Shown piece after piece: positions 42,439 through 51,015 of a stretch of DNA of 64,000 nucleotides. The notes under the pieces were generated by a model that saw only the letters and a program-made list of their open reading frames with translations, had not been told where the DNA came from and made no database searches. The DNA lies in contig UQKW01000004.1 in assembly GCA_900541885.1 (NCBI GenBank), positions 61,980-125,979 of the forward strand. The letters run 5' to 3'. The stretch is from an uncultured Collinsella sp. (GTDB lineage Bacteria; Actinomycetota; Coriobacteriia; Coriobacteriales; Coriobacteriaceae). The translations under genes and the position numbers were made by a program. Position 1 is the first letter of the stretch. Each line of letters starts with the position of its first letter.

Positions 42439-43518
42439 ATGGCAAACAAGCTCTCCGTCGCATTTATCGGCACCGGAATCATGGGTGCCCCCATCGCCGG
42501 TCACATCCTGGATGCTGGCTATCCCGTCACGGTCAACAACCGCACCAAGTCCAAGGCTGCCGCGCTTATCGAGCGCGGTGCCGCTTGGGCCGATACGCCG
42601 GCCGATGCCGTGGCTAACGCCGATGTCGTCTTTACCATGGTGGGCTATCCCTCCGAGGTCGAGGAGCTCTACCTGGCGGGCGACGGCCTGCTCTCGTGCA
42701 CTAAGCCCGGCGCGGTCCTGATCGACCTCACCACGAGCTCGCCCGAGCTCGCCCGTGACATTGCCGAGGCCGCCCAGGTTTCTGGTCGCATGGCGTTTGA
42801 CTGCCCCGTCACCGGCGGCGAGTCGGGTGCTATCGCCGGCACGCTCACGGCTATCGTGGGCGCTACCGAGAACGACATCGCCCCGGTCCGCGACATCCTT
42901 GCCACCTTTGCGGCCAACATCTGCTGCTTCGACGGCGCCGGCAAGGGCCAGGCTGCCAAGCTCGCCAATCAGGTGTCGCTGGGCGCCTGCATGGTCGGCA
43001 TGGCGGACGCCATGGCATTTGCCGAGCTGAGCGGCCTTGACCTGGAGAAGACCCGCCAGATGATCCTGGGCGGCACCGGTAAGTCCGGCGCCATGGAGAG
43101 CCTGGCGCCCAAGGCGCTCGACGGCGACTACAAGCCCGGCTTTATGGTCGAGCACTTCATTAAGGACCTGCGTCTGGCGCTCGCCTACGCCGATGATCGC
43201 GAGCTCGCGCTGCCCGGCGCCGACGTCGCCTTTACGCTCTATGACATGCTCGACGCCATCGGCGGCGCCAAGCTGGGTACCCAGGCCATCACGGTCCTCT
43301 ATAAGGAGGAGGCCGACGCCATTGCCGCCGGTCTGGACTGGTCGCAGTATCGTCCCGAAGAGCATGGCGCTCACGAGGAAGGCTGCGGTTGCGGCGAGCA
43401 TGGCGACGATCACGAGTGCGGTTGCGGCCACCACCACGGCGAGGACCACGAGTGCTGCGGCGGCCACGGTCATGACGACGGCCACGAGTGCTGCTGCGGC
43501 CATCATCACGAGGAGTAG
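42439..43518 (+). CDS. 3-hydroxyisobutyrate dehydrogenase family enzyme with His/Cys-rich C-terminal tail
   Basis: Residues 1-300 are a standard beta-hydroxyacid dehydrogenase: NAD(P) loop FIGTGIMGAPIAGHIL, substrate motif FDCPVTGGESGAIAGTL, catalytic lysine in GKGQAAKLANQV (K of AAKLANQ) and the YKPGFMVEHFIKDLRLAL helix. After residue 306 comes a 53-residue tail with 14 His and 9 Cys (HHHGEDHECC and similar units), which looks like a metal-binding or metal-storage segment and is not normal for this family. It begins an operon with a membrane protein, a helical-repeat protein and isocitrate dehydrogenase. AAAGGAAAGG precedes the ATG. Confidence 0.92.
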   Translation: MANKLSVAFIGTGIMGAPIAGHILDAGYPVTVNNRTKSKAAALIERGAAWADTPADAVANADVVFTMVGYPSEVEELYLAGDGLLSCTKPGAVLIDLTTSSPELARDIAEAAQVSGRMAFDCPVTGGESGAIAGTLTAIVGATENDIAPVRDILATFAANICCFDGAGKGQAAKLANQVSLGACMVGMADAMAFAELSGLDLEKTRQMILGGTGKSGAMESLAPKALDGDYKPGFMVEHFIKDLRLALAYADDRELALPGADVAFTLYDMLDAIGGAKLGTQAITVLYKEEADAIAAGLDWSQYRPEEHGAHEEGCGCGEHGDDHECGCGHHHGEDHECCGGHGHDDGHECCCGHHHEE

Positions 43519-43523
43519 CGCCC

Positions 43524-43952
43524 ATGAGCTGGACGTTCGTGGTGCTTGCGCTGGTGCTCTTTCTCTTTGCGATCTACATTGGCTTTTTGTGCGGCCAGTG
43601 GGCGTGCGAAAAGCGCGTGATCACCAAGCGCGACTACTGGATTGCCAATTTTGCAGGAGCGGCGGCAGTCGTCCTGCTGACCTGGGTGTTCTCGCTGTTC
43701 CCGCTGGTGCAGTTTGCGCCGATCGGCTGGCTCGGCGGCTTTATCGCCGGTCTTAAGATGAGCTTTGGCGAGTCCGTCGGTCCGTGGCGCAAGCACGACG
43801 AGGTCTTTAACGTCAACAAGGCTCATCGCGCCGCCGCCGACGCGGGCGACGCTGAGGAACGCCGCCGTGCGCGTCGCAATGGCGCGGCCGACCGACAACT
43901 CATCTCGGTCACCGATGACAGCAAGGGTGCTGGCAAGCACGCTAAGAAATAG
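43524..43952 (+). CDS. Small membrane protein, unknown
   Basis: A 142-residue protein with two or three hydrophobic segments in its first 75 residues (TFVVLALVLFLFAIYIGFLCG; IANFAGAAAVVLLTWVFSLFPLV) and a basic, probably cytoplasmic, C-terminal tail. It starts 5 bp after the dehydrogenase stop codon and precedes the helical-repeat gene by 15 bp, so it is cotranscribed. No known family is recognised. Confidence 0.75.
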   Translation: MSWTFVVLALVLFLFAIYIGFLCGQWACEKRVITKRDYWIANFAGAAAVVLLTWVFSLFPLVQFAPIGWLGGFIAGLKMSFGESVGPWRKHDEVFNVNKAHRAAADAGDAEERRRARRNGAADRQLISVTDDSKGAGKHAKK

Positions 43953-43967
43953 TAAGAAGAGGTAACT

Positions 43968-44666
43968 ATGGCAGAAAACAAAGACGAACAGCTCACCGAC
44001 GAGGAGCTGGCACAGCTTCAGCTGGCAGAGGAGAACGAGAACGCCGTCGACCGTCTGGTCAAGGAGCTCGGCTGCCCCACGCGCCGCATCCGCCAGTTTG
44101 CCGCCCGCGTGCTGCACCTGCTTGCCGAGCGTGATCCGCAGCGCGTCGTGCCCTGCGTGCCCGCGCTGATCGAGGCGCTCGACCGCCCCGAGGCGCAGAC
44201 CCGCTGGGAGGCCCTCGATGCCCTGACGGCGCTCGCTACCACCTGCCCCGAGCAGCTGGGCGATGCCTTTGAGGGCGCCGAGACCGCGCTGTTCGACGAG
44301 ATTTCCTCCACGCTGCGCTATGCCGCCTTCCGCCTGCTGTGCGTGTGGGGTGCCACGAGCGTCGAGCGTTCGCGCGAGGCTTGGCCCATCCTGGACGAGG
44401 CCATCCAGTGCTACCACGGCGACCTTGAGTATCGCGACATGCTCGGTTGCCTGTACGAGTTTTGCCAGGGCGAGATCGACGCCGAGGTTGCCGAGAAGCT
44501 CGCGCTGCGCCTTAAGTTCGACGCCGAGAACGGCAAGGGCAGCTATCTCAAGGCCCGTTCGAGTGAGATTTGCGAAATGCTTGTTAAACGTTTTGGCCTG
44601 GATCTCTCCAAAAAGAAGAAGCGTGCTAGCGTTAAAAAATCTGACGACGCCGAAGACGAGGAGTAA
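43968..44666 (+). CDS. HEAT-like helical-repeat protein, unknown
   Basis: A 232-residue all-helical protein. The pattern RRIRQFAARVLHLLAERDPQRVVPCVPALIEALDRPEAQTRWEALDAL suggests HEAT-like repeats at about residues 30-130, which serve protein binding. The N-terminus is acidic and the C-terminus is Lys-rich then acidic (SKKKKRASVKKSDDAEDEE). It is coupled to the isocitrate dehydrogenase gene 6 bp downstream; it might be an assembly or regulatory partner, but this is only inferred from position. Confidence 0.75.
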   Translation: MAENKDEQLTDEELAQLQLAEENENAVDRLVKELGCPTRRIRQFAARVLHLLAERDPQRVVPCVPALIEALDRPEAQTRWEALDALTALATTCPEQLGDAFEGAETALFDEISSTLRYAAFRLLCVWGATSVERSREAWPILDEAIQCYHGDLEYRDMLGCLYEFCQGEIDAEVAEKLALRLKFDAENGKGSYLKARSSEICEMLVKRFGLDLSKKKKRASVKKSDDAEDEE

Positions 44667-44672
44667 CAGATT

Positions 44673-45758
44673 ATGGCGCACGATGTAGTCCTGATTCCCG
44701 GTGACGGTATCGGTCCCGAGATTACGCAGGCCATGCGCCGCGTGGTCGAGGCCACTGGTGTCCAGATCAACTGGAACGTCCAGGAGGCCGGTGCCGGCGT
44801 CATGGACGAGTTTGGCACGCCGCTGCCCCAGCACGTGCTCGATGCGGTCGCCGAGACCAAGGTTGCCATCAAGGGCCCCATCACCACGCCGGTCGGCACG
44901 GGTTTCCGCAGCGTCAACGTGGCCCTGCGCAAGTATTTTGACCTGTACGCCTGCGTGCGCCCCTGCCTGTCGCAGCCGGGCGACGGCTCGCGCTTCCGCG
45001 ATGTCGACCTGGTCATCGTGCGCGAGAACACCGAGGACCTCTACGCCGGCATCGAGTTCGATGAGGGCGCTGCCGAGGTCGAGGAGCTCTCGCAGCTCGT
45101 CGAGCGCTCGGGTCAAAAGACCTTCGCCGCTGATTCCGCCATTTCAATTAAGCCGATTTCCATCGCCAAGAGCCGCCGCATTGTGGAGTATGCCTTTGAG
45201 TATGCCCGCCGCTGCGGCCGCAAAAAGGTGACGGCCGTGCACAAGGCCAACATCATGAAGGCGACCGACGGCCTGTTCCTGCGCGTTGCGCGCGAGGGGG
45301 CCGCCAACTATCCCGATATCGAGTTCAACGACAAGATCGTCGACGCCACCTGCATGGGCCTGGTCCAGAACCCCAACGACTTCGATGTCCTGGTGCTGCC
45401 CAACCTGTACGGCGACATCGTGAGTGACCTGTGCGCCGGCCTGGTGGGCGGTCTGGGCATGGCCCCCGGCTCCAACATCGGTGCCGACTGCGCCATCTTT
45501 GAGGCTACGCATGGCTCCGCGCCCGATATCGCCGGCCAGGATATCGCCAACCCCACGGCCGAGATCCTCTCTGCTGCGATGATGCTCGATCACCTGGGCG
45601 AGAACGATGCTGCCAATCGCATTCGTGCCGCCGTATCTGCCACGCTCGACGAGGGCGAGCAGGTTACCGGTGACGTGCGTCGTGCCCAGACCGGCTCCGT
45701 TGAGGGCGCCGTGGGCACGCAGGCCTTTGCCGATGCCGTTATCGCGCACCTGGTCTAA
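44673..45758 (+). CDS. icd: Isocitrate/isopropylmalate dehydrogenase family, probable NAD-dependent isocitrate dehydrogenase
   Basis: A 361-residue decarboxylating dehydrogenase that most likely turns isocitrate into 2-oxoglutarate. The signature [14 protein letters not shown] is the substrate motif of NAD-type IDH, not the leucine-path enzyme. Metal and catalytic residues lie in [13 protein letters not shown] (K) and [43 protein letters not shown] is near the NAD site. It is the last gene of the operon; a hairpin follows. Confidence 0.9.
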   Translation: MAHDVVLIPGDGIGPEITQAMRRVVEATGVQINWNVQEAGAGVMDEFGTPLPQHVLDAVAETKVAIKGPITTPVGTGFRSVNVALRKYFDLYACVRPCLSQPGDGSRFRDVDLVIVRENTEDLYAGIEFDEGAAEVEELSQLVERSGQKTFAADSAISIKPISIAKSRRIVEYAFEYARRCGRKKVTAVHKANIMKATDGLFLRVAREGAANYPDIEFNDKIVDATCMGLVQNPNDFDVLVLPNLYGDIVSDLCAGLVGGLGMAPGSNIGADCAIFEATHGSAPDIAGQDIANPTAEILSAAMMLDHLGENDAANRIRAAVSATLDEGEQVTGDVRRAQTGSVEGAVGTQAFADAVIAHLV

Positions 45759-45817
45759 GGTATGCACGCTGCAAACGCCTAAATAGTACTTAAGTGTTTG
45801 CGTATAACCTAAGAATC

Positions 45818-45850
45818 AATACGCCCGGCGCTCTGCCGGGCGTATTCTAT
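45818..45850 (+). terminator. Terminator-like hairpin after icd
   Basis: AATACGCCCGGC (45818-45829) pairs perfectly with GCCGGGCGTATT (45835-45846); the T run is weak. Confidence 0.7.
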
Positions 45851-45884
45851 TGGGGACTATGTTTCCTAACAAGGAGTAACTGAT

Positions 45885-46979
45885 ATGGGTCTGATTCAAA
45901 AGAAAGACGAGAAGGACGAGATCGACGGCATCCAGATCATCGAGCGCGGCGAAGGCCCCGACGGTGATGAGGACGAGAAGATCGACCTGGTCGCCGGCAC
46001 GTCTGCCGAACATATTGCCGCCGGCACGACTGTCGAGGAGGAGGACGCTCGCCTGGAGGCAAAGATCGCCGCGGACGCCGCCGACGAGAACCTCATGCCC
46101 CAGGAGCAGGACGAGGACGACGATATCCTGGGTTCCGACGAAGACGACCGCGCATCCAAGCACAAGAAGACGATGATTGCCGCCTTCGTGGTTGCAGTCG
46201 TGATCGCTGCTGTGGTCGGCTTCTTTATCGGCAACGGTGGTTTTGGCGGCAAGGGCGTCGGCTCGGCGACCCTCACCGAGGACCAGCTCGATTCGACCGT
46301 GGCAAGCTACAGCTACAACGGCAAGAAGAGCGACATCACCGCGCGCGAGGCCATTGAGAGCCAGTACAGCCTCGACACCGTCAAGGATGGCGATGGCAAC
46401 TACACCGCTCCCTCTGCCGACGTCATCCTGTCCTACGTGCGCAACAAGATCCTGCTCGACGCTGCCGAGGACGAGGGCATCACCGTCTCTTCTAAGGAGA
46501 TGAAGCAGTACGCCGAGGATTCCATCGGCACTTCGGACTACAAGACCATGGCCACGCAGTATGGCGTGTCCAAGGACCAGGCCAAGCAGATCGTCCGTCA
46601 GTCCGCGACGCTGCAGAAGCTCTACAAGAAGAAGGTGGGCGATAGCTCCGCAAGCATGCCGACCGCCCCGACCGAGCCTGCTGACGGCAACGAGGAGACC
46701 GCGAGCAAGGACTACGCCGATTACATCATCAAACTTGCCGGCGACGAGTGGGATAGCGAAAAGGGCACCTGGAAGGACGCCGATAGCACCTATGCCAAGG
46801 CCTTCGCTGACGATGCCTTTACGGCCGATAGCGCTACCTATAAGCAGGCCATGACCGCCTATTACACCGCCTACCAGCAGTATTCCTCGCAGGCCTCAGG
46901 CGCTAGCTCCAAGTGGACCGAGTATGCTAACGGCCTCTATGCCAAGGCCAACATCAGCATCTACGGCCTGTTTGCGTAA
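45885..46979 (+). CDS. Membrane-anchored SurA-like protein, acidic cytoplasmic N-terminus
   Basis: A 364-residue single-pass protein: about 95 acidic N-terminal residues in the cytoplasm, a membrane helix (MIAAFVVAVVIAAVVGFFIG, about 96-117), then an exported domain with a SurA-N-like layout (ADVILSYVRNKILLDAAEDEGITVSSKEMKQYAEDSIG, then YGVSKDQAKQIVRQ). No parvulin catalytic domain is evident, so a folding helper without isomerase activity is the best guess. A long perfect terminator follows. Confidence 0.75.
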   Translation: MGLIQKKDEKDEIDGIQIIERGEGPDGDEDEKIDLVAGTSAEHIAAGTTVEEEDARLEAKIAADAADENLMPQEQDEDDDILGSDEDDRASKHKKTMIAAFVVAVVIAAVVGFFIGNGGFGGKGVGSATLTEDQLDSTVASYSYNGKKSDITAREAIESQYSLDTVKDGDGNYTAPSADVILSYVRNKILLDAAEDEGITVSSKEMKQYAEDSIGTSDYKTMATQYGVSKDQAKQIVRQSATLQKLYKKKVGDSSASMPTAPTEPADGNEETASKDYADYIIKLAGDEWDSEKGTWKDADSTYAKAFADDAFTADSATYKQAMTAYYTAYQQYSSQASGASSKWTEYANGLYAKANISIYGLFA

Positions 46980-47021
46980 GGTTTGTCCGACCTTTCGAGT
47001 GCGAAGCTGAAATATCTGATG

Positions 47022-47057
47022 AAACCCCCTAGAACGGACATCGTTCTAGGGGGTTTT
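47022..47057 (+). terminator. Terminator after the SurA-like gene
   Basis: AAACCCCCTAGAACG (47022-47036) pairs perfectly with CGTTCTAGGGGGTTT, ending in TTTT. Confidence 0.9.
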
Positions 47058-47170
47058 GCGTTGTAGAGCCATCTGTTGAGATTGGAAAGGTAGATTGTGT
47101 GATCGCGCAAGCGCTCCATCGCGTTTCCCCGATTCATATGGGAAAACAACTGCAAACGATTACAAGTAAC

Positions 47171-47200
47171 CGGTGAACGGTCGAAAACTACCGTTCACCG
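47171..47200. promoter_or_regulatory. Paired 11-mer CGGTGAACGGT / ACCGTTCACCG
   Basis: CGGTGAACGGT (47171-47181) is followed 8 bp later by its exact reverse complement (47190-47200). The same exact 11-mers occur as an inverted pair at 62767 and 62843 before another PTS gene. The variant CGGTAAACGGT is at 47389-47399. It is probably a regulator's binding site; the regulator is unknown. Confidence 0.55.
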
Positions 47201-47210
47201 ATAATCTCAA

Positions 47211-47230
47211 AACTGGTTCTAACTGGTATT
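47211..47230. repeat. Direct repeat AACTGGTTCT/AACTGGTATT
   Basis: Two 10-bp direct copies carrying ACTGGT, the half-site of the NagR/DasR-like operators further downstream. Possibly additional weak binding sites. Confidence 0.3.
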
Positions 47231-47346
47231 AAGTCAAAAAGACCAATTCACATATCTTCACAATGACCTGCAATTTTTCTACACGCTATTTTTAGCCGCC
47301 CTGCGTTGTTTAGACACAGGAAAAGATCCGATTTTTTGCCAAAGCA

Positions 47347-47365
47347 TTTCGAAACGGTTTCAAAA
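47347..47365. promoter_or_regulatory. cre-like / LacI-type palindrome
   Basis: TTTCGAAACGGTTTCAAAA contains GAAACGGTTTC (47351-47361), a near-perfect palindrome. On the minus strand it fits the cre consensus of CcpA with one mismatch. It is a plausible site for carbon catabolite control of the PTS operon. Confidence 0.4.
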
Positions 47366-47493
47366 CCGCAGGTAGAAGTGTTAACGACCGGTAAACGGTC
47401 GATTTATCACCGTGAGCGGTGCAAAAACGTTTTACCGTATGAATCAACGAAAGCGACCTCTTCTGGGGTGATATAGTGACAACAACACATCAC

Positions 47494-47523
47494 GTGGTTA
47501 CTACCAGTTTAGAAACCACTGGT
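47494..47523. promoter_or_regulatory. NagR/DasR-like operator before the mannose-family PTS operon
   Basis: GTGGTTACTACCAGT (47494-47508) shares the 13-mer TGGTTACTACCAG with the site before agaS. ACCAGT (47503) also pairs with ACTGGT (47518-47523). It resembles the ACTGGTCTANACCANT consensus of GntR/HutC amino-sugar repressors; a TATAGT -10 candidate is at 47472-47477. Confidence 0.6.
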
Positions 47524-47623
47524 CTTCAAAGAACGCTTTCTAAGAAGCTTTAAGGGCGAGTGCCCGCTGGCTTCCGAAAATCATCGGACTCAGATTGTAC
47601 ACACCTTCGGAAGGGAAATTTGA

Positions 47624-48067
47624 ATGGTTGGCTTTATTCTTACCGGTCATGGACAGTTCGCACCCGGCCTTGCAAGCGCTATCGCTATGGTTGCCGGCGA
47701 CCAGCCTGCTTTTACCGTCGTTCCTTTTGAGGGCGACCAGGCCGCATCCTACGGTGAGGATCTCCGCGCCGCTATTACCGCCATGCGCGAGGAGTGCGAT
47801 GGCGTGCTTGTCTTTACCGACCTGCTTGGCGGCACCCCGTTCAACCAGTCGATGATGATTGCCCAGGATGTCGACAACGTCGAGGTTCTGACTGGCACCA
47901 ACCTTCCCATGGTTATTGAGCTTCTGTTCCTCCGCGGCAATGCCACGCTCGCCGAGCTTGGCGAGCAGGCCGTGACCGTTGGCCAGACGGGCATCACCGC
48001 CCAGACGGTCGCATCCGTTGCCGGCTCCGAGGAAGAGGATATCTTCGGCGACGAGGACGGCATCTAA
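47624..48067 (+). CDS. PTS mannose-family EIIA (AgaF-like)
   Basis: A 147-residue EIIA of the mannose superfamily. H9 in ILTGHGQFAPG is the phosphorylated histidine; GVLVFTDLLGGTPFNQS is the second family motif. The C-terminus is acidic. It is first in the operon after a long regulatory region and overlaps yajC by one base. By neighbours (agaS, nagA) the sugar is probably N-acetylgalactosamine, galactosamine or N-acetylglucosamine. Confidence 0.93.
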   Translation: MVGFILTGHGQFAPGLASAIAMVAGDQPAFTVVPFEGDQAASYGEDLRAAITAMREECDGVLVFTDLLGGTPFNQSMMIAQDVDNVEVLTGTNLPMVIELLFLRGNATLAELGEQAVTVGQTGITAQTVASVAGSEEEDIFGDEDGI

Positions 48068-48348
48068 TGGCCGATTTCGGAGCCAACGTCCTGAGCTCCT
48101 CGGTCGCCCTTTTAGGCCTGCTTGTCATCATGGGCTTGATTTACACCATCTGGTCGCAAATCAACATGAAGAAGAAGCAGAAGTACTTCAAGGAGCTGCA
48201 CACCGAGCTCAAGCCGGGTCAGGAGGTTCTTTTCGCCGGCGGTATCTACGGAACCGTCAAAGGCATCGAAGGCGAGAAGGTCCAGATCAAAGTCCGATCC
48301 GGAGCCGTCGTAGATGTTTCGCGTTACGCGATTCAGGAGATCAAGTAA
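48067..48348 (+). CDS. yajC: YajC-family protein inside a PTS operon
   Basis: A 93-residue protein with one N-terminal membrane helix (VALLGLLVIMGLIYTIWSQI) and the YajC soluble region KKKQKYFKELHTELKPGQEVLFAGGIYGTVKGIEG. YajC is otherwise an accessory subunit of the Sec-DF complex. Within mannose-family PTS operons of some Firmicutes (for example the streptococcal hyaluronan-related PTS) a YajC paralogue is also present, so this is probably the PTS-linked version and not the Sec partner. Confidence 0.9.
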   Translation: MADFGANVLSSSVALLGLLVIMGLIYTIWSQINMKKKQKYFKELHTELKPGQEVLFAGGIYGTVKGIEGEKVQIKVRSGAVVDVSRYAIQEIK

Positions 48349-48384
48349 CTGTCGTCAGCAAATATCGAAAGGAAGCTGATCAAC

Positions 48385-48867
48385 ATGGCAGAACCCAACA
48401 TTCTTCTTACCCGCATCGATAACCGACTGGTTCATGGTCAGGTTGCAACCCAGTGGAACTCCACCCTGGGCTCCAACCTCATCCTCGTCGCCAACGACGA
48501 CGTGGCGTCCAACACCATGCGCCAGAACCTCATGAAGATGGCCGCTCCCGCCGGCGTCGCTACGCGTTTCTTCTCCCTGCAGAAGACCATCGACGTCATT
48601 GGCAAGGCGAGCCCGCGCCAGAAGATCTTCATCGTGGCCGAAACACCGGAAGACGTGCTTACGCTCGTCAAGGGCGGTGTGCCTATAAAGAAGGTAAACA
48701 TCGGCAACATGCACATGTCGGAAGGAAAGCGCCAAGTCGCCACCTCCGTCGCAGTTAACGACGAGGATGTCGCTGCGTTTAAAGAGCTGCAGGAATTGGG
48801 GGTGGAGTTGGAGATCAGGCGCGTTCCGAGCACGCCTGTTGAGGACACGAGCAAGCTCTTCTCGTAA
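48385..48867 (+). CDS. PTS mannose-family EIIB (AgaV-like)
   Basis: A 160-residue EIIB. The phosphorylated residue is H17 in LTRIDNRLVHGQVATQW. The rest fits the Man-type EIIB fold (SPRQKIFIVAETPEDVLTLVKGGVPIKKVNIGNMHMSEGK). A full-length paralogue at 58109-58588 lacks this histidine. AAAGGAAG precedes the start. Confidence 0.94.
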   Translation: MAEPNILLTRIDNRLVHGQVATQWNSTLGSNLILVANDDVASNTMRQNLMKMAAPAGVATRFFSLQKTIDVIGKASPRQKIFIVAETPEDVLTLVKGGVPIKKVNIGNMHMSEGKRQVATSVAVNDEDVAAFKELQELGVELEIRRVPSTPVEDTSKLFS

Positions 48868-48957
48868 TCCTCGTGATCCACGTTGTCAGGAGTGAAACCC
48901 TGACGTTCTGTACGTGATATCCAAAGTGCGTACATACATTTTGAAAGGAGGAGCAAG

Positions 48958-49758
48958 ATGGAATACTCGATCATCCAGATCGCTCTGGTCTTCGTTGTTA
49001 CGTTCATCGCGGCAATCGACCAGTTTGACTTCCTCGAGTCTCTCTATCAGCCCATCGTCACCGGCGCCGTCATCGGTCTTATCCTTGGCGACCTCAACAC
49101 CGGTCTTCTCGTGGGTGGTACCTATCAGCTCATGACGATCGGCAACATGCCGATCGGAGGCGCTCAGCCGCCTAACGCCGTCATCGGCGGCATCATGGCA
49201 GCCATTCTCGCTATCGCCACGGGCCTCGAGCCCAACGCGGCAGTCGGCCTCGCCATTCCGTTCGCTCTGCTTGGCCAGCTTGGCGTTACCCTGGTCTTCA
49301 CGCTTATGTCCCCGCTTATGTCCACGGCCGATAACATGGCTCACAACGCGGACACCAAGGGCATCGAGCGCCTGAACTACTTCGCCATGGCTCTGCTCGG
49401 CCTGATCTTCGCTGTCGTCGTCACCCTGTTCTTCATCGCTGGCGCTACCATCGGTCAGACCATCGCTTCTGCCATCCCGACTTGGCTGCAGACCGGTCTG
49501 TCCGCTGCAGGCGGCATGATGCGCTTCGTCGGCTTCGCCGTCCTGCTCAAGGTTATGATGAACCGCGATATGTGGGGCTTCTTCCTCATGGGCTTCGGCC
49601 TCGCGCTCATCACCGTTGCCAACGATTCGCTGGCAACCCCTGCTCTGCTCATCCTCGCTCTCATCGGCTTCGGCATCGCTTTCTGGGACTTCCAGCAGCA
49701 GACCGAGCTGAAGGGTGCAGCTGTTTCTGACGGAGGTGACTTCGAAGATGGCATCTAA
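48958..49758 (+). CDS. PTS mannose-family EIIC (AgaW/ManY-like)
   Basis: A 266-residue integral membrane protein of the ManY type, with several helices and the conserved AAIDQFDFLESLYQPIVTGAVIGLILGDLNTGLLVGGTYQLM segment near the N-terminus (quoted in part: GTYQLMTIGNMPIGGAQPPN). A strong AAAGGAGGAG precedes the ATG. The stop codon overlaps the EIID start. Confidence 0.94.
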   Translation: MEYSIIQIALVFVVTFIAAIDQFDFLESLYQPIVTGAVIGLILGDLNTGLLVGGTYQLMTIGNMPIGGAQPPNAVIGGIMAAILAIATGLEPNAAVGLAIPFALLGQLGVTLVFTLMSPLMSTADNMAHNADTKGIERLNYFAMALLGLIFAVVVTLFFIAGATIGQTIASAIPTWLQTGLSAAGGMMRFVGFAVLLKVMMNRDMWGFFLMGFGLALITVANDSLATPALLILALIGFGIAFWDFQQQTELKGAAVSDGGDFEDGI

Positions 49759-50830
49759 TGAGTATGTGATCCCGGAGCACTACGAGGATCTCACTCCTGC
49801 TCCGCAGCTCGACCAGAAGACCCTCAACAAGATGGCTTGGCGCTCCTGCTTCCTGCAGGCATCGTTCAACTACGAGCGCATGCAGGCCGCTGGCTGGCTT
49901 TACTCCATCATCCCCGGTCTGGAGAAGATCCACACCAACAAGAACGACCTCGCGGCTTCCATGAGCCACAACCTGGAGTTCTTCAACACCCACCCGTTCC
50001 TCGTCACCTTTGTTATGGGCATCGTGCTTTCGCTCGAGCAGAACAAGGTTGACATCCCCACGATCCGCGCCGTCCGCGTCGCCGCAATGGGCCCGCTCGG
50101 TGGTATCGGTGACGCCCTGTTCTGGCTGACGCTCGTGCCTATCACGGCCGGCATCACCTCCAACATGGCCATCAACGGCAACGCTGCTGCGCCGATCATC
50201 TTCCTGGTGATCTTCAACGCCGTCCAGTTCGCTCTGCGCTTCTGGCTCATGAACTGGTCCTACAAGCTTGGCACCAGCGCTATTGACGCTCTGACCGCCA
50301 ACATGCAGGCCTTCACGCGTGCCGCTTCCATCATGGGCGTCTTCGTCGTCGGTTGCCTGGTCGTCACCATGGGTGGCACCCAGATCAACCTCCAGATCCC
50401 CAACGGCACCACCCGTGGCCTCTCCGCTACTACCGTGATCGTCTCCGAGAAGGAGGCCGAGAACTTCACCGGTATGGAGGGCATCGATACCGAGACCGCT
50501 GAGGCCGGTACCATCGCCATGACCGATAAGGACGGCAACGCCCTTACCGCTTCCGATGCCGACGGCAACGCTGTCGAGTGCGGCGTCACCGATCTGGGCA
50601 ACGGCATGGAGTCCGTTACCTACGGCACCGTTACCGAGGATCCGGTCAACTTCTCTGTTGCCGACACCCTCAACACCATCGTCCCGAAGCTCGTCCCGCT
50701 TATGCTTACGCTGCTGCTTTACTACATGTTCGCTAAGCACAGCTGGACCCCGACCAAGGGCATTCTCCTGCTCTTCGTCCTTGGCATCCTGGGCGCTGGC
50801 CCGCTTGGTCTCTGGCCGAGCATCTGGTAA
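49748..50830 (+). CDS. PTS mannose-family EIID with extra hydrophilic segment
   Basis: A 360-residue ManZ/AgaD-type protein. The EIID core is clear: MAWRSCFLQASFNYERMQAAGW, HPFLVTFVMGIVLSLEQNK and AAMGPLGGIGDALFWLT. Between about residues 225 and 305 lies a polar, acidic segment (ETAEAGTIAMTDKDGNALTA and so on), which makes it longer than usual EIID proteins of about 270-300 residues. The start at 49748 overlaps the EIIC stop and has GGAGGT upstream. Confidence 0.92.
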   Translation: MASNEYVIPEHYEDLTPAPQLDQKTLNKMAWRSCFLQASFNYERMQAAGWLYSIIPGLEKIHTNKNDLAASMSHNLEFFNTHPFLVTFVMGIVLSLEQNKVDIPTIRAVRVAAMGPLGGIGDALFWLTLVPITAGITSNMAINGNAAAPIIFLVIFNAVQFALRFWLMNWSYKLGTSAIDALTANMQAFTRAASIMGVFVVGCLVVTMGGTQINLQIPNGTTRGLSATTVIVSEKEAENFTGMEGIDTETAEAGTIAMTDKDGNALTASDADGNAVECGVTDLGNGMESVTYGTVTEDPVNFSVADTLNTIVPKLVPLMLTLLLYYMFAKHSWTPTKGILLLFVLGILGAGPLGLWPSIW

Positions 50831-50896
50831 GGCTCTAGCTTGAGGGGTGTGTCCCTACGCGGCTCACACCCCGACCCCTTAAGCCATGTGTATGTT

Positions 50897-50936
50897 AAAA
50901 GCCGCGTGCTCGAAAGAGCGCGCGGCTTTTGTTTTC
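50897..50936 (+). terminator. Terminator of the mannose-family PTS operon
   Basis: AAAAGCCGCGTGCTC pairs with GAGCGCGCGGCTTTT around GAAA, followed by GTTTTC. A smaller GGTGTG/CACACC hairpin lies before it at 50844-50876. Confidence 0.88.
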
Positions 50937-51015
50937 TTGATGATTCGGGTGTGGCAGACAGATAATGCTAAACACCCTAGGTAGTTAGCCGAATTCGAGC
51001 AAAAGGGAGGATAGG

